DNA from: CAZUVM01 sp964623885
Lineage (GTDB): Bacteria > Verrucomicrobiota > Verrucomicrobiia > Limisphaerales > UBA8199
Reading direction: 5' to 3'
Length of the DNA stretch: 9,056 nt
NCBI GenBank assembly: GCA_964623885.1
Contig: CAZUVM010000093.1
Coordinates: 1 to 9,056 of the forward strand
The number at the start of each line of letters is the position of its first letter. Within the stretch, counting starts at the first letter, position 1. The position numbers and the translations under genes were made by a program. Below, piece by piece: positions 1 to 7,230 of this stretch. The notes below the pieces were generated by a model. That model did not search any database and had not been told where the DNA came from. It saw nothing but the letters and a program-made list of their open reading frames with translations.

Positions 1-420
1 CAAGGGCCAACAGTTTTTCCCGATTGGTGGCAGCGCTGGTCGGGCCGGCTTACGTTGAACGAATGGACGTTGGCGGCTGCCGGCGGACTTTGGGTGTGTT
101 TCCTGCTGCTTGCCGCGCGACAATTGCAACCAAACTGGAAAGCGAGACTAAGGAATTGGATCGTTGTGTTCGCGGTAATGACATTATTCTTAGGTGGCGT
201 ATGCGCGACCGCTTTTGAGCAAGGCCGCCGGGCTACGGCAATTGTGATAGGCCAGGACACCCCCGTTCGCCAGGGGCCGTTGAACGAGTCGCCCACCGCC
301 TTCATGGTGCATGATGGGGCGGAATTAAAAGTGTTGGACCGCAAAGACGAGTGGCTCCAGGTAAGCACTGATTCACGGCGATTTGGTTGGGTGCGCAAAG
401 ACCAGGTTATGGTTCGATAA
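1..420 (+). CDS. Partial SH3-domain membrane protein, C-terminal part (BatE-like)
   Basis: The reading frame is open from the first base to the TAA at 418-420, so this is the last 139 residues of a longer protein. An in-frame TTG at 55 exists, but the coding sequence before it (including WWQRWSGRLTLNEW) reads as real protein, so I do not treat it as the start. Visible parts are a hydrophobic helix at about residues 22-39, a short basic linker (KARLR), a second helix at about 53-72, and a small beta-rich SH3-like domain at about 79-137. That domain has the usual bacterial SH3 pattern: VRQGP, then AELKVLDRKDEWLQV, then FGWVRKDQV. Two membrane helices followed by SH3, after an upstream TPR region, is the layout of BatE-type proteins of Bat ('aerotolerance') operons. 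The TPR part would lie outside the window, so BatE is an inference; 'SH3-domain membrane protein' is the safe call. Confidence 0.75.
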   Translation, partial: QGPTVFPDWWQRWSGRLTLNEWTLAAAGGLWVCFLLLAARQLQPNWKARLRNWIVVFAVMTLFLGGVCATAFEQGRRATAIVIGQDTPVRQGPLNESPTAFMVHDGAELKVLDRKDEWLQVSTDSRRFGWVRKDQVMVR

Positions 421-497
421 CTGCCGTTGCTCTAAAGCTGCGCGCTGTTAACCGGCAAGGTGTAACGGTCGTCGAAGTGGTTGCTTTCTCCCGCCCT

Positions 498-2150
498 TCA
501 ACGGCTCGAAGCCGTTGTGGCTGAGTGTGTCAAATCCTCCTCGAGGACCTTTCGAATCCCTGCAAAGAAATTCTCCGCCAACTGTTGGTCCCCGGCATGG
601 CAGAAATGCACCAGATCCAGATATTTTTCCTCTTCTCCATCCAAGTTCGGATGAGTGTTTACAAAAGAGATGTCAGGATAATCGCGCGCGAGTTGTTCCA
701 CCAATTGGGAATGAGCGTCATTGTTTCGGAGAACGAGGCAAACGCTTGGGAATCGCGGGCGAAAGAACTCCACCACGTCAGCCGGGCTGCGGTCATTGAC
801 GGCCATCGAAAAATTGGCCAGGACAAAACGGATGTGATTGGTCTGCGCGGCATGGATTAAGTCCCGATATGCTTGTGCGCAATCCGTCCGCATTACATCG
901 GGCGCGCTCGAAGTTTGGTTAAGCAGTTGAGCGGCCAGATTGCGCCCATAACTTTGGAGTTTCACGCGGTACTCGCAATCAGCAAGCAGTTGCAATGGCC
1001 GAGGCAAGTAAAGGGGCGGGCGCCCTTCAAGCGCAGGTTGACCCCGGTCCAGCAGATGAAAGCAATTGATGCCGTGATAGCAAATCAGCATGTCCGGTTT
1101 CAGCGGGAGGATTTCTGATTGCAGGCGCCTCAGGCTGTAAACCACGTCGGCTCCAGGTATCCCCGCATTAATGACTTCCACCGGCCGGTCGGGATGCAAA
1201 CGCTCGCGGATCATAGTCTCCAGGATTTCCGGCCACGGTTTATCGTCGGGATCGATCGTGAACCCAAATGTGGTCGACTCCCCGAGAGTTACAATCCGAT
1301 AGGTGTTGCCTTTTTCGGTCGGGATTTCCTTGCCGCGAAAGCCGAGGCTATTGATAGAGATTTGACTGCGGACCAGCGTACCATGGCTGTTGGGGCGAAA
1401 ACGAAAACGCAGGGGCCCGGAGTCCCTCATAATCAATTGTTTTTCCAGCGTTTTGTACTGATCAAAATAGAAATAATTCCACCAGACCTCGAAGGCGGCG
1501 CGGTCGTTTTTCGCGGCTTTGTAACAGTAATACTTGCGATAGTGCTGCAGTTCCTCCGGCTTAGGCCGCCGGGCGTAGCCTGGATGCAGAAAGAGGTCGG
1601 CCAAAGGCAGTCCAATGACGATCAGGAGCAGCGTGTTGATGCCTTGGATTGCAAGAGTCGAAAGTTGAAACCAAAGCTTCCACACAACGAGCAAAGCAGC
1701 GCTAACCCCGAGCCCAACGTAAAAGGGGCCGCGGGTGTTATGCTCATAGGCAGTGGCCAGCCAGAGGCAGCACCCGGCCCACGCCAGGGACAGGATTACC
1801 GCTCTCCACTGAGGTGCATTCGGCCTGGTTCGATTCCAGCCAAGCGGCAGTAGCAAACCGGCCAGGAGCCAGATGATAACTGCATAATAAAAATCGAGAT
1901 AAGTGCTCCAGAAGCTGCGATGCAACAGGATTAAACCTGCCATCGTCAGCAGGCTGGCAATTGCTGTTATCGGGATGCCCCAACGCTGCGATCTTCCCGT
2001 GGTATTGACCTGGGCACTGATGGCATTCACCCCAAATAGACCGATTCCAACAGTGGAAAGCCATGGGACGCTTCCCCAGGCGCACATGACGATTGCGAAA
2101 AGGATCAACGCGGCCTGAACCAGCGTGCTGGCGAGTCTCTCAGACTTCAT
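498..2150 (-). CDS. Polytopic membrane protein with C-terminal SGNH/GDSL hydrolase domain
   Basis: 550 residues, ATG start at 2150. The first ~190 residues are a membrane domain with roughly six or seven hydrophobic helices (about 8-26, 30-46, 58-77, 85-103, 117-133, 141-160, 165-187). A linker contains NSLGFRGKE (267-275), a motif often just ahead of this type of SGNH domain. The SGNH blocks follow in order: GES with candidate nucleophile Ser292, NAG with oxyanion Gly330 (328-330), G-I-N with Asn362, and D-L-V-H with Asp512 and His515. All expected catalytic residues are present. Block III reads GINC rather than the common GxND. The family includes esterases and O-acyltransferases or deacylases of cell-envelope sugars; the substrate cannot be read from the sequence. 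With the membrane anchor, action on envelope or extracellular glycans is the likely role (inference). No Shine-Dalgarno sequence precedes the start. The gene diverges from the DUF6807 gene and converges on the SH3 gene. Confidence 0.88.
   Translation of the reverse strand: MKSERLASTLVQAALILFAIVMCAWGSVPWLSTVGIGLFGVNAISAQVNTTGRSQRWGIPITAIASLLTMAGLILLHRSFWSTYLDFYYAVIIWLLAGLLLPLGWNRTRPNAPQWRAVILSLAWAGCCLWLATAYEHNTRGPFYVGLGVSAALLVVWKLWFQLSTLAIQGINTLLLIVIGLPLADLFLHPGYARRPKPEELQHYRKYYCYKAAKNDRAAFEVWWNYFYFDQYKTLEKQLIMRDSGPLRFRFRPNSHGTLVRSQISINSLGFRGKEIPTEKGNTYRIVTLGESTTFGFTIDPDDKPWPEILETMIRERLHPDRPVEVINAGIPGADVVYSLRRLQSEILPLKPDMLICYHGINCFHLLDRGQPALEGRPPLYLPRPLQLLADCEYRVKLQSYGRNLAAQLLNQTSSAPDVMRTDCAQAYRDLIHAAQTNHIRFVLANFSMAVNDRSPADVVEFFRPRFPSVCLVLRNNDAHSQLVEQLARDYPDISFVNTHPNLDGEEEKYLDLVHFCHAGDQQLAENFFAGIRKVLEEDLTHSATTASSR
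499..517. repeat. Short perfect hairpin over the stop codon of the SGNH gene
   Basis: The arms CAACGGCT (499-506) and AGCCGTTG (510-517) are perfect 8-bp inverted repeats with a 3-nt loop. The hairpin covers the last codons and part of the TGA (498-500) of the - strand SGNH gene, and lies about 80 nt past the + strand SH3 gene. No T-run follows on either strand, so it is not a canonical intrinsic terminator. It may still end or stabilise the convergent transcripts, or be a remnant of a dispersed palindromic repeat. Confidence 0.5.
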
Positions 2151-2231
2151 TGTAACTGCGACGAGATTACCGCCTTAACGGCTATTACAAGATATTCCGG
2201 GTTGAGGCGGGGGCATTGTGCCACTCATATC

Positions 2232-2260
2232 ATCTTATCTTGCGGGCGATGGAAGGCCAA
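2232..2260 (-). promoter_or_regulatory. Weak candidate sigma70-like promoter for the SGNH gene
   Basis: Read on the - strand, TTGGCC (2260-2255) and TAAGAT (2237-2232) are separated by exactly 17 bp. Each matches the sigma70 consensus at 4 of 6 positions. The -10 box is about 80 nt upstream of the ATG at 2150, inside the 195-bp divergent spacer. A match of this quality can arise by chance, and promoter consensus in this lineage is uncertain. Confidence 0.2.
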
Positions 2261-2345
2261 GGCAACAGTTCTCTTTCCGCTATTGCTGAACGACGAGACA
2301 ATCGCATTGACTTTTCTGAGTCGGGTTCAGCACAGTGGCTTCACT

Positions 2346-3338
2346 ATGCTCAAGCTCCTTTTATTCGGAGTTAGTTTAATCGGGTTTGCGGTGGTTTGTG
2401 GAGCGCAACCCTCAACTGCGGCGTCTGGCGGAGCGCGTTCGGGTGTCCAAATTACTCAATTGGCTGATCGGCTGCGCGTCGAAATCGATGGCGCGCTTTT
2501 TACAGAATACTTTTTCAAAGACGTCCCGCGGCCGTATTGCTACCCGCTGATTGGGCCGGGCGGCGCACCGATGACTCGAAATTGGCCGATGAAAACCACG
2601 CCTGACGAGGAACACGACCACAAACATCATCGGTCATTTTGGTTCGCGCATGGGGATTTGAATGGAATCGATTTCTGGAGCGAGCAGAATAATTTTGGGA
2701 AAACCGTTCATCAGGCTTTCACCGAAATCAAATCCGGCCAGGACGCGGGCGTCATCAGTTCGCGCAACGATTGGATCACTCCGGATGGCAAAGTGATCTG
2801 CACGGATGAGCGCAGCTTGAAAATTTATCATCCAAGCCGCCCGAGCGAGCGCGTATTTGATTTCCAAATCACACTGCACGCGACGAACGGTCCGCTGACG
2901 TTCGGCGATACAAAGGAAGGGACGATGGCGCTGCGATTGGCGGAAACCATGCGATTGAAAGGCAAGGTGGGGCACGGCCATATCGTGAACAGCGAAGGGG
3001 TCCGCGATGGGGAGACGTGGGGCAAGCGGGCCGCCTGGTGCGATTATTACGGGCCGGTTGACGGCAAAACGGTGGGGGCGGCCATTTTTGATAATCCGCA
3101 GAACCCGCGCCATCCAACGTGGTGGCACGTGCGCGATTACGGCCTGTTCGCCGCCAATCCATTTGGCCAGCACGATTTCGAGAAGCTGGCGGATAAGACG
3201 GCGGGTAATCTTGTGGTCCCCGACGGCAAGAGCATCACGTTCCGTTACCGATTCTATTTGCACGAGGGCGACGAACAGCAAGCCAAGGTCGCGGAGAAGT
3301 ATCAGGAATATATCAAAGGAATGTCGTCCGGCGGTTGA
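2346..3338 (+). CDS. Secreted DUF6807 family protein ('PmoA family')
   Basis: 330 residues from the ATG at 2346. An in-frame TTG at 2202 would add 48 residues with no recognisable character. The ATG instead puts a good Sec signal peptide at the N-terminus (MLKLLLFGVSLIGFAVVCGA, cleavage likely after Ala20), so I prefer it; neither has a Shine-Dalgarno sequence. The mature protein matches DUF6807 (Pfam PF14100): PYCYPLIGPGG (63-73), the histidine-rich HDHKHHRSFWFAHGD (90-104) followed by NGIDFW, ALRLAETMRL in the middle, DYYGPVDG (233-240), and NPRHPTWWHVRDYG then ANPFG (about 253-274). The family name 'methane oxygenase PmoA' is misleading: this is a soluble exported protein with no resemblance to the membrane subunit of particulate methane monooxygenase. 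These proteins are common in Planctomycetes and Verrucomicrobia near Gfo/Idh oxidoreductases and sugar enzymes. A carbohydrate-related role is inferred; the reaction is unknown to me. Confidence 0.88.
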   Translation: MLKLLLFGVSLIGFAVVCGAQPSTAASGGARSGVQITQLADRLRVEIDGALFTEYFFKDVPRPYCYPLIGPGGAPMTRNWPMKTTPDEEHDHKHHRSFWFAHGDLNGIDFWSEQNNFGKTVHQAFTEIKSGQDAGVISSRNDWITPDGKVICTDERSLKIYHPSRPSERVFDFQITLHATNGPLTFGDTKEGTMALRLAETMRLKGKVGHGHIVNSEGVRDGETWGKRAAWCDYYGPVDGKTVGAAIFDNPQNPRHPTWWHVRDYGLFAANPFGQHDFEKLADKTAGNLVVPDGKSITFRYRFYLHEGDEQQAKVAEKYQEYIKGMSSGG

Positions 3339-3372
3339 TGCCGGTGTAACTTCCGCCGGAGTACGAACGCTC

Positions 3373-3462
3373 ACCGCTCTCAGCGGTTGGCTGGCATACA
3401 AAAACTGTTGAAAACAGTTCAAGAGCGTAAGCCGACTCCCACACCTGGCTAAAGCCAGGTGT
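3373..3462. repeat. Array of three consecutive hairpins in a convergent spacer (REP-like)
   Basis: Three perfect inverted repeats lie within 90 bp between two convergent genes. Hairpin A has arms ACCGCT/AGCGGT (3373-3378, 3382-3387; loop 3 nt). Hairpin B has arms AACTGTT/AACAGTT (3403-3409, 3413-3419; loop 3 nt). Hairpin C has arms ACACCTGGCT/AGCCAGGTGT (3441-3450, 3453-3462; loop 2 nt). The regular spacing and tiny loops suggest one composite palindromic element, of the kind dispersed between genes in some verrucomicrobial and acidobacterial genomes, rather than a single terminator. There is only one copy here, so 'repeat' is an inference. The rest of 3339-3498 shows no gene. Confidence 0.5.
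3441..3462. terminator. Possible bidirectional terminator hairpin
   Basis: This is the strongest hairpin of the array: a perfect 10-bp stem with a 2-nt (effectively 4-nt) loop, 37 nt past the GH53 stop on the - strand and about 100 nt past the DUF6807 stop on the + strand. It is well placed to end both convergent transcripts. Neither side has a downstream T-run, so intrinsic termination is uncertain; 3'-end protection of the mRNA is an alternative. Confidence 0.35.
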
Positions 3463-3498
3463 TAATGAAAACGCCCGCTAAACTACCAAGTATCCGGT

Positions 3499-4779
3499 TC
3501 AAGGAGATTGCAGGCGGTAATAGTGGTTGTGGGTTAGGTCCACTGGAACAGTCACACTAAAGGTGGTGCCGATAGTCTGAACGCTATTGGTTACAGCGCT
3601 CCATACCGAGGCAATTGCTACGTTGGTTGATGTGAGCAGAGAAAAACCCGCGCCGCTCAGCGGCCACGTGAGAGCCAGAGAACCGCCACCCAAATCGGCG
3701 CCCAAATTTAGCGGCGCTACCATTTGTCCAAAGGCACCCGCGATCGGTAGCACATTTCCGCTGCTGTCGAAGAAGGATCGGTATTCGAATCCGGCTGTAT
3801 TGACACCGGCGACATGCTGGTATTCGGTTCCCCACCAGAAAATGCCGAGGCCGAGCCGATGCGGCACACCATTGACGACTTGAGCCAGGGCGGTGGCATA
3901 TTGCACCTGGCCGTCAGGAGTAGCAGGTATTGAGTAAACGTTAGTTGAGTTGGACCAGGGAAAGTCCGTTTCGGCAACCAGGACAGGTTTTCCGTAACGA
4001 GCGGCAGCATTGGTCAGGCAATTCGCGAGGTTAGCCAACGGTCCATGCCAAAACGGATAATAGCTTTCGCCGATGACATCGAACGAAACGGCGGGCAGGC
4101 TATCGAAGAACCATTTCGTGGTATTCCAATCGCCGCCGCGGTCGATATGGATAATGATCTTCGGCATCTGCGCGCCTGCGGCATCCCGGATACCTTGCAC
4201 CGCGGCATTCAGCAGTTGTGCCAGGTTCGACCACTGTGTAGGCGTGTCATACGCGCCGCCAACTTCGCCGTCCGGCCACAGCAATCCTGAGGTAATTTCA
4301 TTTCCGACCTGGACGTAGTCGGGCAGTGCGCCGGCTGCCTTGAATGCGGCAATGCAGTTGCTGTTGTAATTGCGCATTTGCAGGACCAATTGGGCGAAGC
4401 TCAAACTGGTCCAGGCAGCAGGCTTAGCCTGATGTCCTGGGTCGGCCCAGGTATCGGAGTAATGAAAATCCAGCAGAAACTGCAGGCCTGCGCTTTTGAC
4501 CCGAACGGCCAGGGGAACGGTGTAATTTAGGTTGTTGGTATAATTGTATGGGTCAGCCTGCGCCTGGGCTGCGCTACTCGTGAACAAGCGCAAACGCACG
4601 CAGGTTAGTCCGTTCCGGCTGAGGATTTGCAGTCCGTCCAGCACTTGACCACCATTCCGGTAGACAATTCCTTCGGACTCAAAGAAAGCCAGGTGCGAGA
4701 AATCAGCGCCGGCAATGAAGCTCTCTGAATTCGCACTGCTCGCGACCAAAAGGGCCAAGCCAACCGCAACAAACCTCAT
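3499..4779 (-). CDS. Secreted GH53 arabinogalactan endo-beta-1,4-galactanase
   Basis: 426 residues, ATG at 4779. The N-terminus is a Sec signal peptide (MRFVAVGLALLVASSA, cleavage near residue 16). Residues ~20-350 form the GH53 (clan GH-A) TIM barrel: FIAGADFSHL at 21-30, CVRLRLF at 60-66, the family signature DFHYSDTWADPGHQ (104-117), VQVGNE with acid/base Glu161 preceded by Asn160, VLVAETDFPW with nucleophile Glu270, and GLGIFWWGTEY (310-320). Both catalytic glutamates are present. Residues ~355-426 form a small extra C-terminal domain ending in HYYRLQSP, of a type often found at the end of secreted verrucomicrobial proteins. GH53 enzymes hydrolyse internal beta-1,4-galactosyl links of type I arabinogalactan and pectic galactan, with retention of configuration. 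Export places this reaction outside the cytoplasm. It is the last gene of the probable four-gene operon, 14 nt after DUF5069, with no visible Shine-Dalgarno sequence. The family call is firm; the exact substrate is inferred. Confidence 0.93.
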   Translation of the reverse strand: MRFVAVGLALLVASSANSESFIAGADFSHLAFFESEGIVYRNGGQVLDGLQILSRNGLTCVRLRLFTSSAAQAQADPYNYTNNLNYTVPLAVRVKSAGLQFLLDFHYSDTWADPGHQAKPAAWTSLSFAQLVLQMRNYNSNCIAAFKAAGALPDYVQVGNEITSGLLWPDGEVGGAYDTPTQWSNLAQLLNAAVQGIRDAAGAQMPKIIIHIDRGGDWNTTKWFFDSLPAVSFDVIGESYYPFWHGPLANLANCLTNAAARYGKPVLVAETDFPWSNSTNVYSIPATPDGQVQYATALAQVVNGVPHRLGLGIFWWGTEYQHVAGVNTAGFEYRSFFDSSGNVLPIAGAFGQMVAPLNLGADLGGGSLALTWPLSGAGFSLLTSTNVAIASVWSAVTNSVQTIGTTFSVTVPVDLTHNHYYRLQSP

Positions 4780-4793
4780 GCGCCGACAACTAA

Positions 4794-5222
4794 TCAGATC
4801 CGTTTTTCATCCGCGTCGATGAAATCGACAAAGATTTGGATTTCATCGCGGTGGGACAGGCCGGCTTGTTCCTTGCGCATCTTCAGCCGGGCCTGCATTT
4901 CTGCATCATTCTTCTTTGGATAGTCGAGCATTCGAGCGCGGTGCGCCTCTTTTACAGAGTCCGGCTTCTTTACGTTCTTGAGCACCCAGTCACAAACTTC
5001 CCCATCAGTAATCGAGCGACGAACGACGTCGATAAAAGCCTCAGCCTCGACGCCGGCGGTTTCGAGCCAAAGGGCGTCAAATCCCTTTTTGCAAAAATTG
5101 GGTTGGTAATCGGGATGTAATTTGCCGGCCAGGTGCAGTCGGATTTTGTCGACAAAGCGGGGCAGGTGCATCCAGCCGCACATCGTTTCACGCGGGCTAC
5201 GAGGATAAACAATGTCACTCAT
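4794..5222 (-). CDS. DUF5069 domain-containing protein
   Basis: 142 residues, ATG at 5222. The sequence fits DUF5069 (Pfam PF16798): SPRETMCGWMHLPRFVDKIR (9-28), LAGKLHPDY (31-39), a middle segment with LWLETAGVEAEAF (51-63) and TDGEVCDWV (72-80), and a charged C-terminus ending in FVDFIDADEKRI. No signal peptide or membrane helix is visible, so it should be cytosolic, unlike its operon neighbours. The biochemical role of the family is not known to me. The start lies one nucleotide after the stop of the HEAT-repeat gene (TGA-C-ATG), and the stop is 14 nt before the GH53 start, so it is almost certainly co-transcribed and probably translationally coupled to the HEAT gene. Whether it belongs functionally to the carbohydrate operon or is a passenger cannot be decided from one genome. 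Confidence 0.85.
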   Translation of the reverse strand: MSDIVYPRSPRETMCGWMHLPRFVDKIRLHLAGKLHPDYQPNFCKKGFDALWLETAGVEAEAFIDVVRRSITDGEVCDWVLKNVKKPDSVKEAHRARMLDYPKKNDAEMQARLKMRKEQAGLSHRDEIQIFVDFIDADEKRI

Positions 5223-5223
5223 G

Positions 5224-7209
5224 TCAGGTGCCGTGGTTTTTGGAGCGGGCGTTCTCCAAGGCGGATTGCGCGCGTTTGAGCAGCTCGGGTTTTGGTTCCA
5301 GCTTAACGACCTGTTCGAGGGCTTCGATCACGCGCGGCGCCGATTGGGAGGCATTTCGGCCCTGCAGAATGCCTTCGGACACGGTTACCGTCGCGGTGCA
5401 GGCTTCCTCTTTAAGCGCGGGTTCATCCAGCATGGGGCGAATCAGTTCGAGCGCTTCTGCGGAGCGAAGTTCGCCCAACGCCGCCAGGAGCATTCGTTTC
5501 TGGTCATCCGTTTTGACGAGCGGCGCGGCACCGCGGCACAACGCTAGCCGGTTAGTCGCCGGCAGATCCGATTGCGCCGCCAACTCCAGGAAGCCGTGTA
5601 AGGCGAGCGTGCGCTCGGTCGTGTCCGGCGCCGAACGTGCCATTTCGAGCAAATCGGCTGAGCCAGCGCCGTTGTTCCAGCCGCCCAGCGCGCGCAAGGA
5701 CACGGTGCGGACCTCTGGTCGCGGATCCGTAACGCCGAGGCGCACAGCCTGAAGTGCGTTAGTGCCGCCCATGGCGGAAAAGACGCGGACGAGGCCGCAT
5801 TTTTGGGGCACGGGAGCGGAGTCCCAGCCGGCGGCCAGGCGTTTAGCCCACTGTTCGGGATCGGGCGCGCGTTGGCTGGCGGTTGCCAGAGCTTCCTCCG
5901 TGGCTTCGAGATCACCGGGGTCGCGCGCAAGAGTAAAGAGGTTCTGCAGTTCAGGTAACTGCGCGGCGCCGGCGAGTTCACCGATCCGCTTCACAGCGGC
6001 GGTGCGAAGTTCGGGGTCCGGGCCGCGGGCGATGGTGAAGAGCTGCGGCAGTGCGGAGGTCATCCGGCGCCGGGAGACGAGGTCGAGGGCTTTCTGTCGC
6101 GAGAGGTTTTGGTTTCCGGGCGCGAGCATTGCCAGGACAGCGTCATCCACTTCTTGACCGGGAAGGGCGCCCAAAGCGTTTTGCGCCGCCTGGGCAATGT
6201 CCTGATTGGCTCCCAGCATAAGACTAGTGAGCACGGGCAACATAGAGGGCACGATGTTTGAATGCGCCAGTGCCGGCGTGGTCGCCAGGCTTGCAATGGA
6301 GTTGATCGCGGCGATGCTCACAGCGGGATCGGAGTGCGATGCCGCCGTGAATAGAGCCGGTATAGCCGCAGAGTCGCCGCGCTGCCCAAATTCCTGCAAC
6401 AGGACGACCTGTTTATCGACCGGGAGCTCCGCCAGTTCGCGGCATAGCGCCTGGGTGACGTCCCGGCCAGGCATTTCACGGGCCGTGCGGGCGCCGGCGA
6501 CGAACAAGGAATAATCCGGGCTGCGGATGGCCTTCATGAGCAGCGGCAGGCCATCTTGTTTCCGGACCAGGATGGACCCCCGCCAGGCCGCCGTGCGCAC
6601 CTGGTGTGGTTCCGGCAACGAACGGAGGCGGTCATAAATGCGCAAGGCAGACTGTTTATTGCCGGCGGCGGCAAACCGGTCCGCGCAGCGCAACAGTCCC
6701 TCGCAAATGGCGAGCTGTGTTGTGCCGGCCGGACTGTTGGTGAGTACGCCAGCTAAAGCTTTTGCGGCCGAATCAGTGCCGATGCTGCCGAGAGATCGCG
6801 CAGCGGTATCCGTCACCTCAGGATTGTCGGCGTGCAATAGCTTCGCGAGTGCCTTGACAGCGTGCGTGTCGCGACGCACGCCGATGCTTCCGATAACGCC
6901 AACGAGCGGTGGGCCGTGGAGTTTGTCGAGTGCGTCGCGGAACGCCTTATCAACCGCAGAACTCGGGATTGTCTCCAGCCCATAGCGCGCCATGTGAGAA
7001 AGTTTTTCGTCGGGCAGCAGGGCGGCCAGGGCTTCGACGGCATCGCGATTGCCGACACGCGCCAGCTCGCGGCAGGCGTCTGCTTTGTCTTTTTGGGACG
7101 CGTCAGACTTCAGAACCTTGACGAGGTCGCTAACCGTCGGACCGGCAGGGGCAGCAGCGTAGGCACAAGTGCTGAGAAGCACACAGAGGAGAATGAAAAA
7201 GGAGCGCAT
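5224..7209 (-). CDS. Secreted HEAT-repeat protein
   Basis: 661 residues from the ATG at 7209. A TTG at 7230, directly after the upstream TAA, would add MQPISPI; I prefer the ATG because it starts a clean Sec signal peptide (MRSFFILLCVLLSTCAYA, cleavage after Ala18 by the A-x-A rule). The rest is almost entirely alpha-helical, with tandem HEAT/PBS-lyase-like units of about 30 residues. Examples are at ~25-53, 54-83 and 114-144 (DTHAVKALAKLL, then NPEVTDTAARSLGSIG). The last clear unit is near 568-613 (KRMLLAALGELRSAEALELI, then DEPALKEEACTA). No catalytic domain, haem-binding CxxCH or membrane anchor is seen. HEAT solenoids are protein-protein scaffolds, so a periplasmic or extracellular scaffolding role is inferred. 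Similar proteins occur beside Gfo/Idh oxidoreductases in Planctomycetes and Verrucomicrobia, sometimes with a DUF1080 domain, which is absent here. It is the second gene of the operon: 21 nt after Gfo/Idh and 1 nt before DUF5069. Confidence 0.88.
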   Translation of the reverse strand: MRSFFILLCVLLSTCAYAAAPAGPTVSDLVKVLKSDASQKDKADACRELARVGNRDAVEALAALLPDEKLSHMARYGLETIPSSAVDKAFRDALDKLHGPPLVGVIGSIGVRRDTHAVKALAKLLHADNPEVTDTAARSLGSIGTDSAAKALAGVLTNSPAGTTQLAICEGLLRCADRFAAAGNKQSALRIYDRLRSLPEPHQVRTAAWRGSILVRKQDGLPLLMKAIRSPDYSLFVAGARTAREMPGRDVTQALCRELAELPVDKQVVLLQEFGQRGDSAAIPALFTAASHSDPAVSIAAINSIASLATTPALAHSNIVPSMLPVLTSLMLGANQDIAQAAQNALGALPGQEVDDAVLAMLAPGNQNLSRQKALDLVSRRRMTSALPQLFTIARGPDPELRTAAVKRIGELAGAAQLPELQNLFTLARDPGDLEATEEALATASQRAPDPEQWAKRLAAGWDSAPVPQKCGLVRVFSAMGGTNALQAVRLGVTDPRPEVRTVSLRALGGWNNGAGSADLLEMARSAPDTTERTLALHGFLELAAQSDLPATNRLALCRGAAPLVKTDDQKRMLLAALGELRSAEALELIRPMLDEPALKEEACTATVTVSEGILQGRNASQSAPRVIEALEQVVKLEPKPELLKRAQSALENARSKNHGT

Positions 7210-7230
7210 AATAGGGGAGATCGGTTGCAA

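Noticed and set aside
1119..1853. + strand open frame (244 codons) opposite the SGNH gene
   Set aside because: It is antisense to the catalytic and membrane parts of a well-supported gene, with no domain-like pattern.
2307..2335. TTGACT at 2307-2312 as a -35 box for the DUF6807 gene
   Set aside because: No acceptable -10 box lies 16-18 bp downstream (the sequence there is around GCACAG).
2202..2345. N-terminal extension of the DUF6807 protein from a TTG at 2202
   Set aside because: It would bury the signal peptide 48 residues inside the protein, and the added residues have no family character.
2346..3338. Particulate methane monooxygenase subunit PmoA
   Set aside because: The protein has a signal peptide and a soluble domain, none of the membrane helices of true PmoA, and no pmoB/pmoC neighbours.
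2634..3422. Long - strand open frame (262 codons) opposite the DUF6807 gene
   Set aside because: It is antisense to a gene with clear family motifs and a signal peptide; the translation shows no recognisable domain and is typical of shadow frames in GC-rich DNA.
7210..7230. TTG start at 7230 for the HEAT-repeat protein
   Set aside because: Possible, since it abuts the upstream TAA, but the ATG at 7209 gives a cleaner signal peptide.
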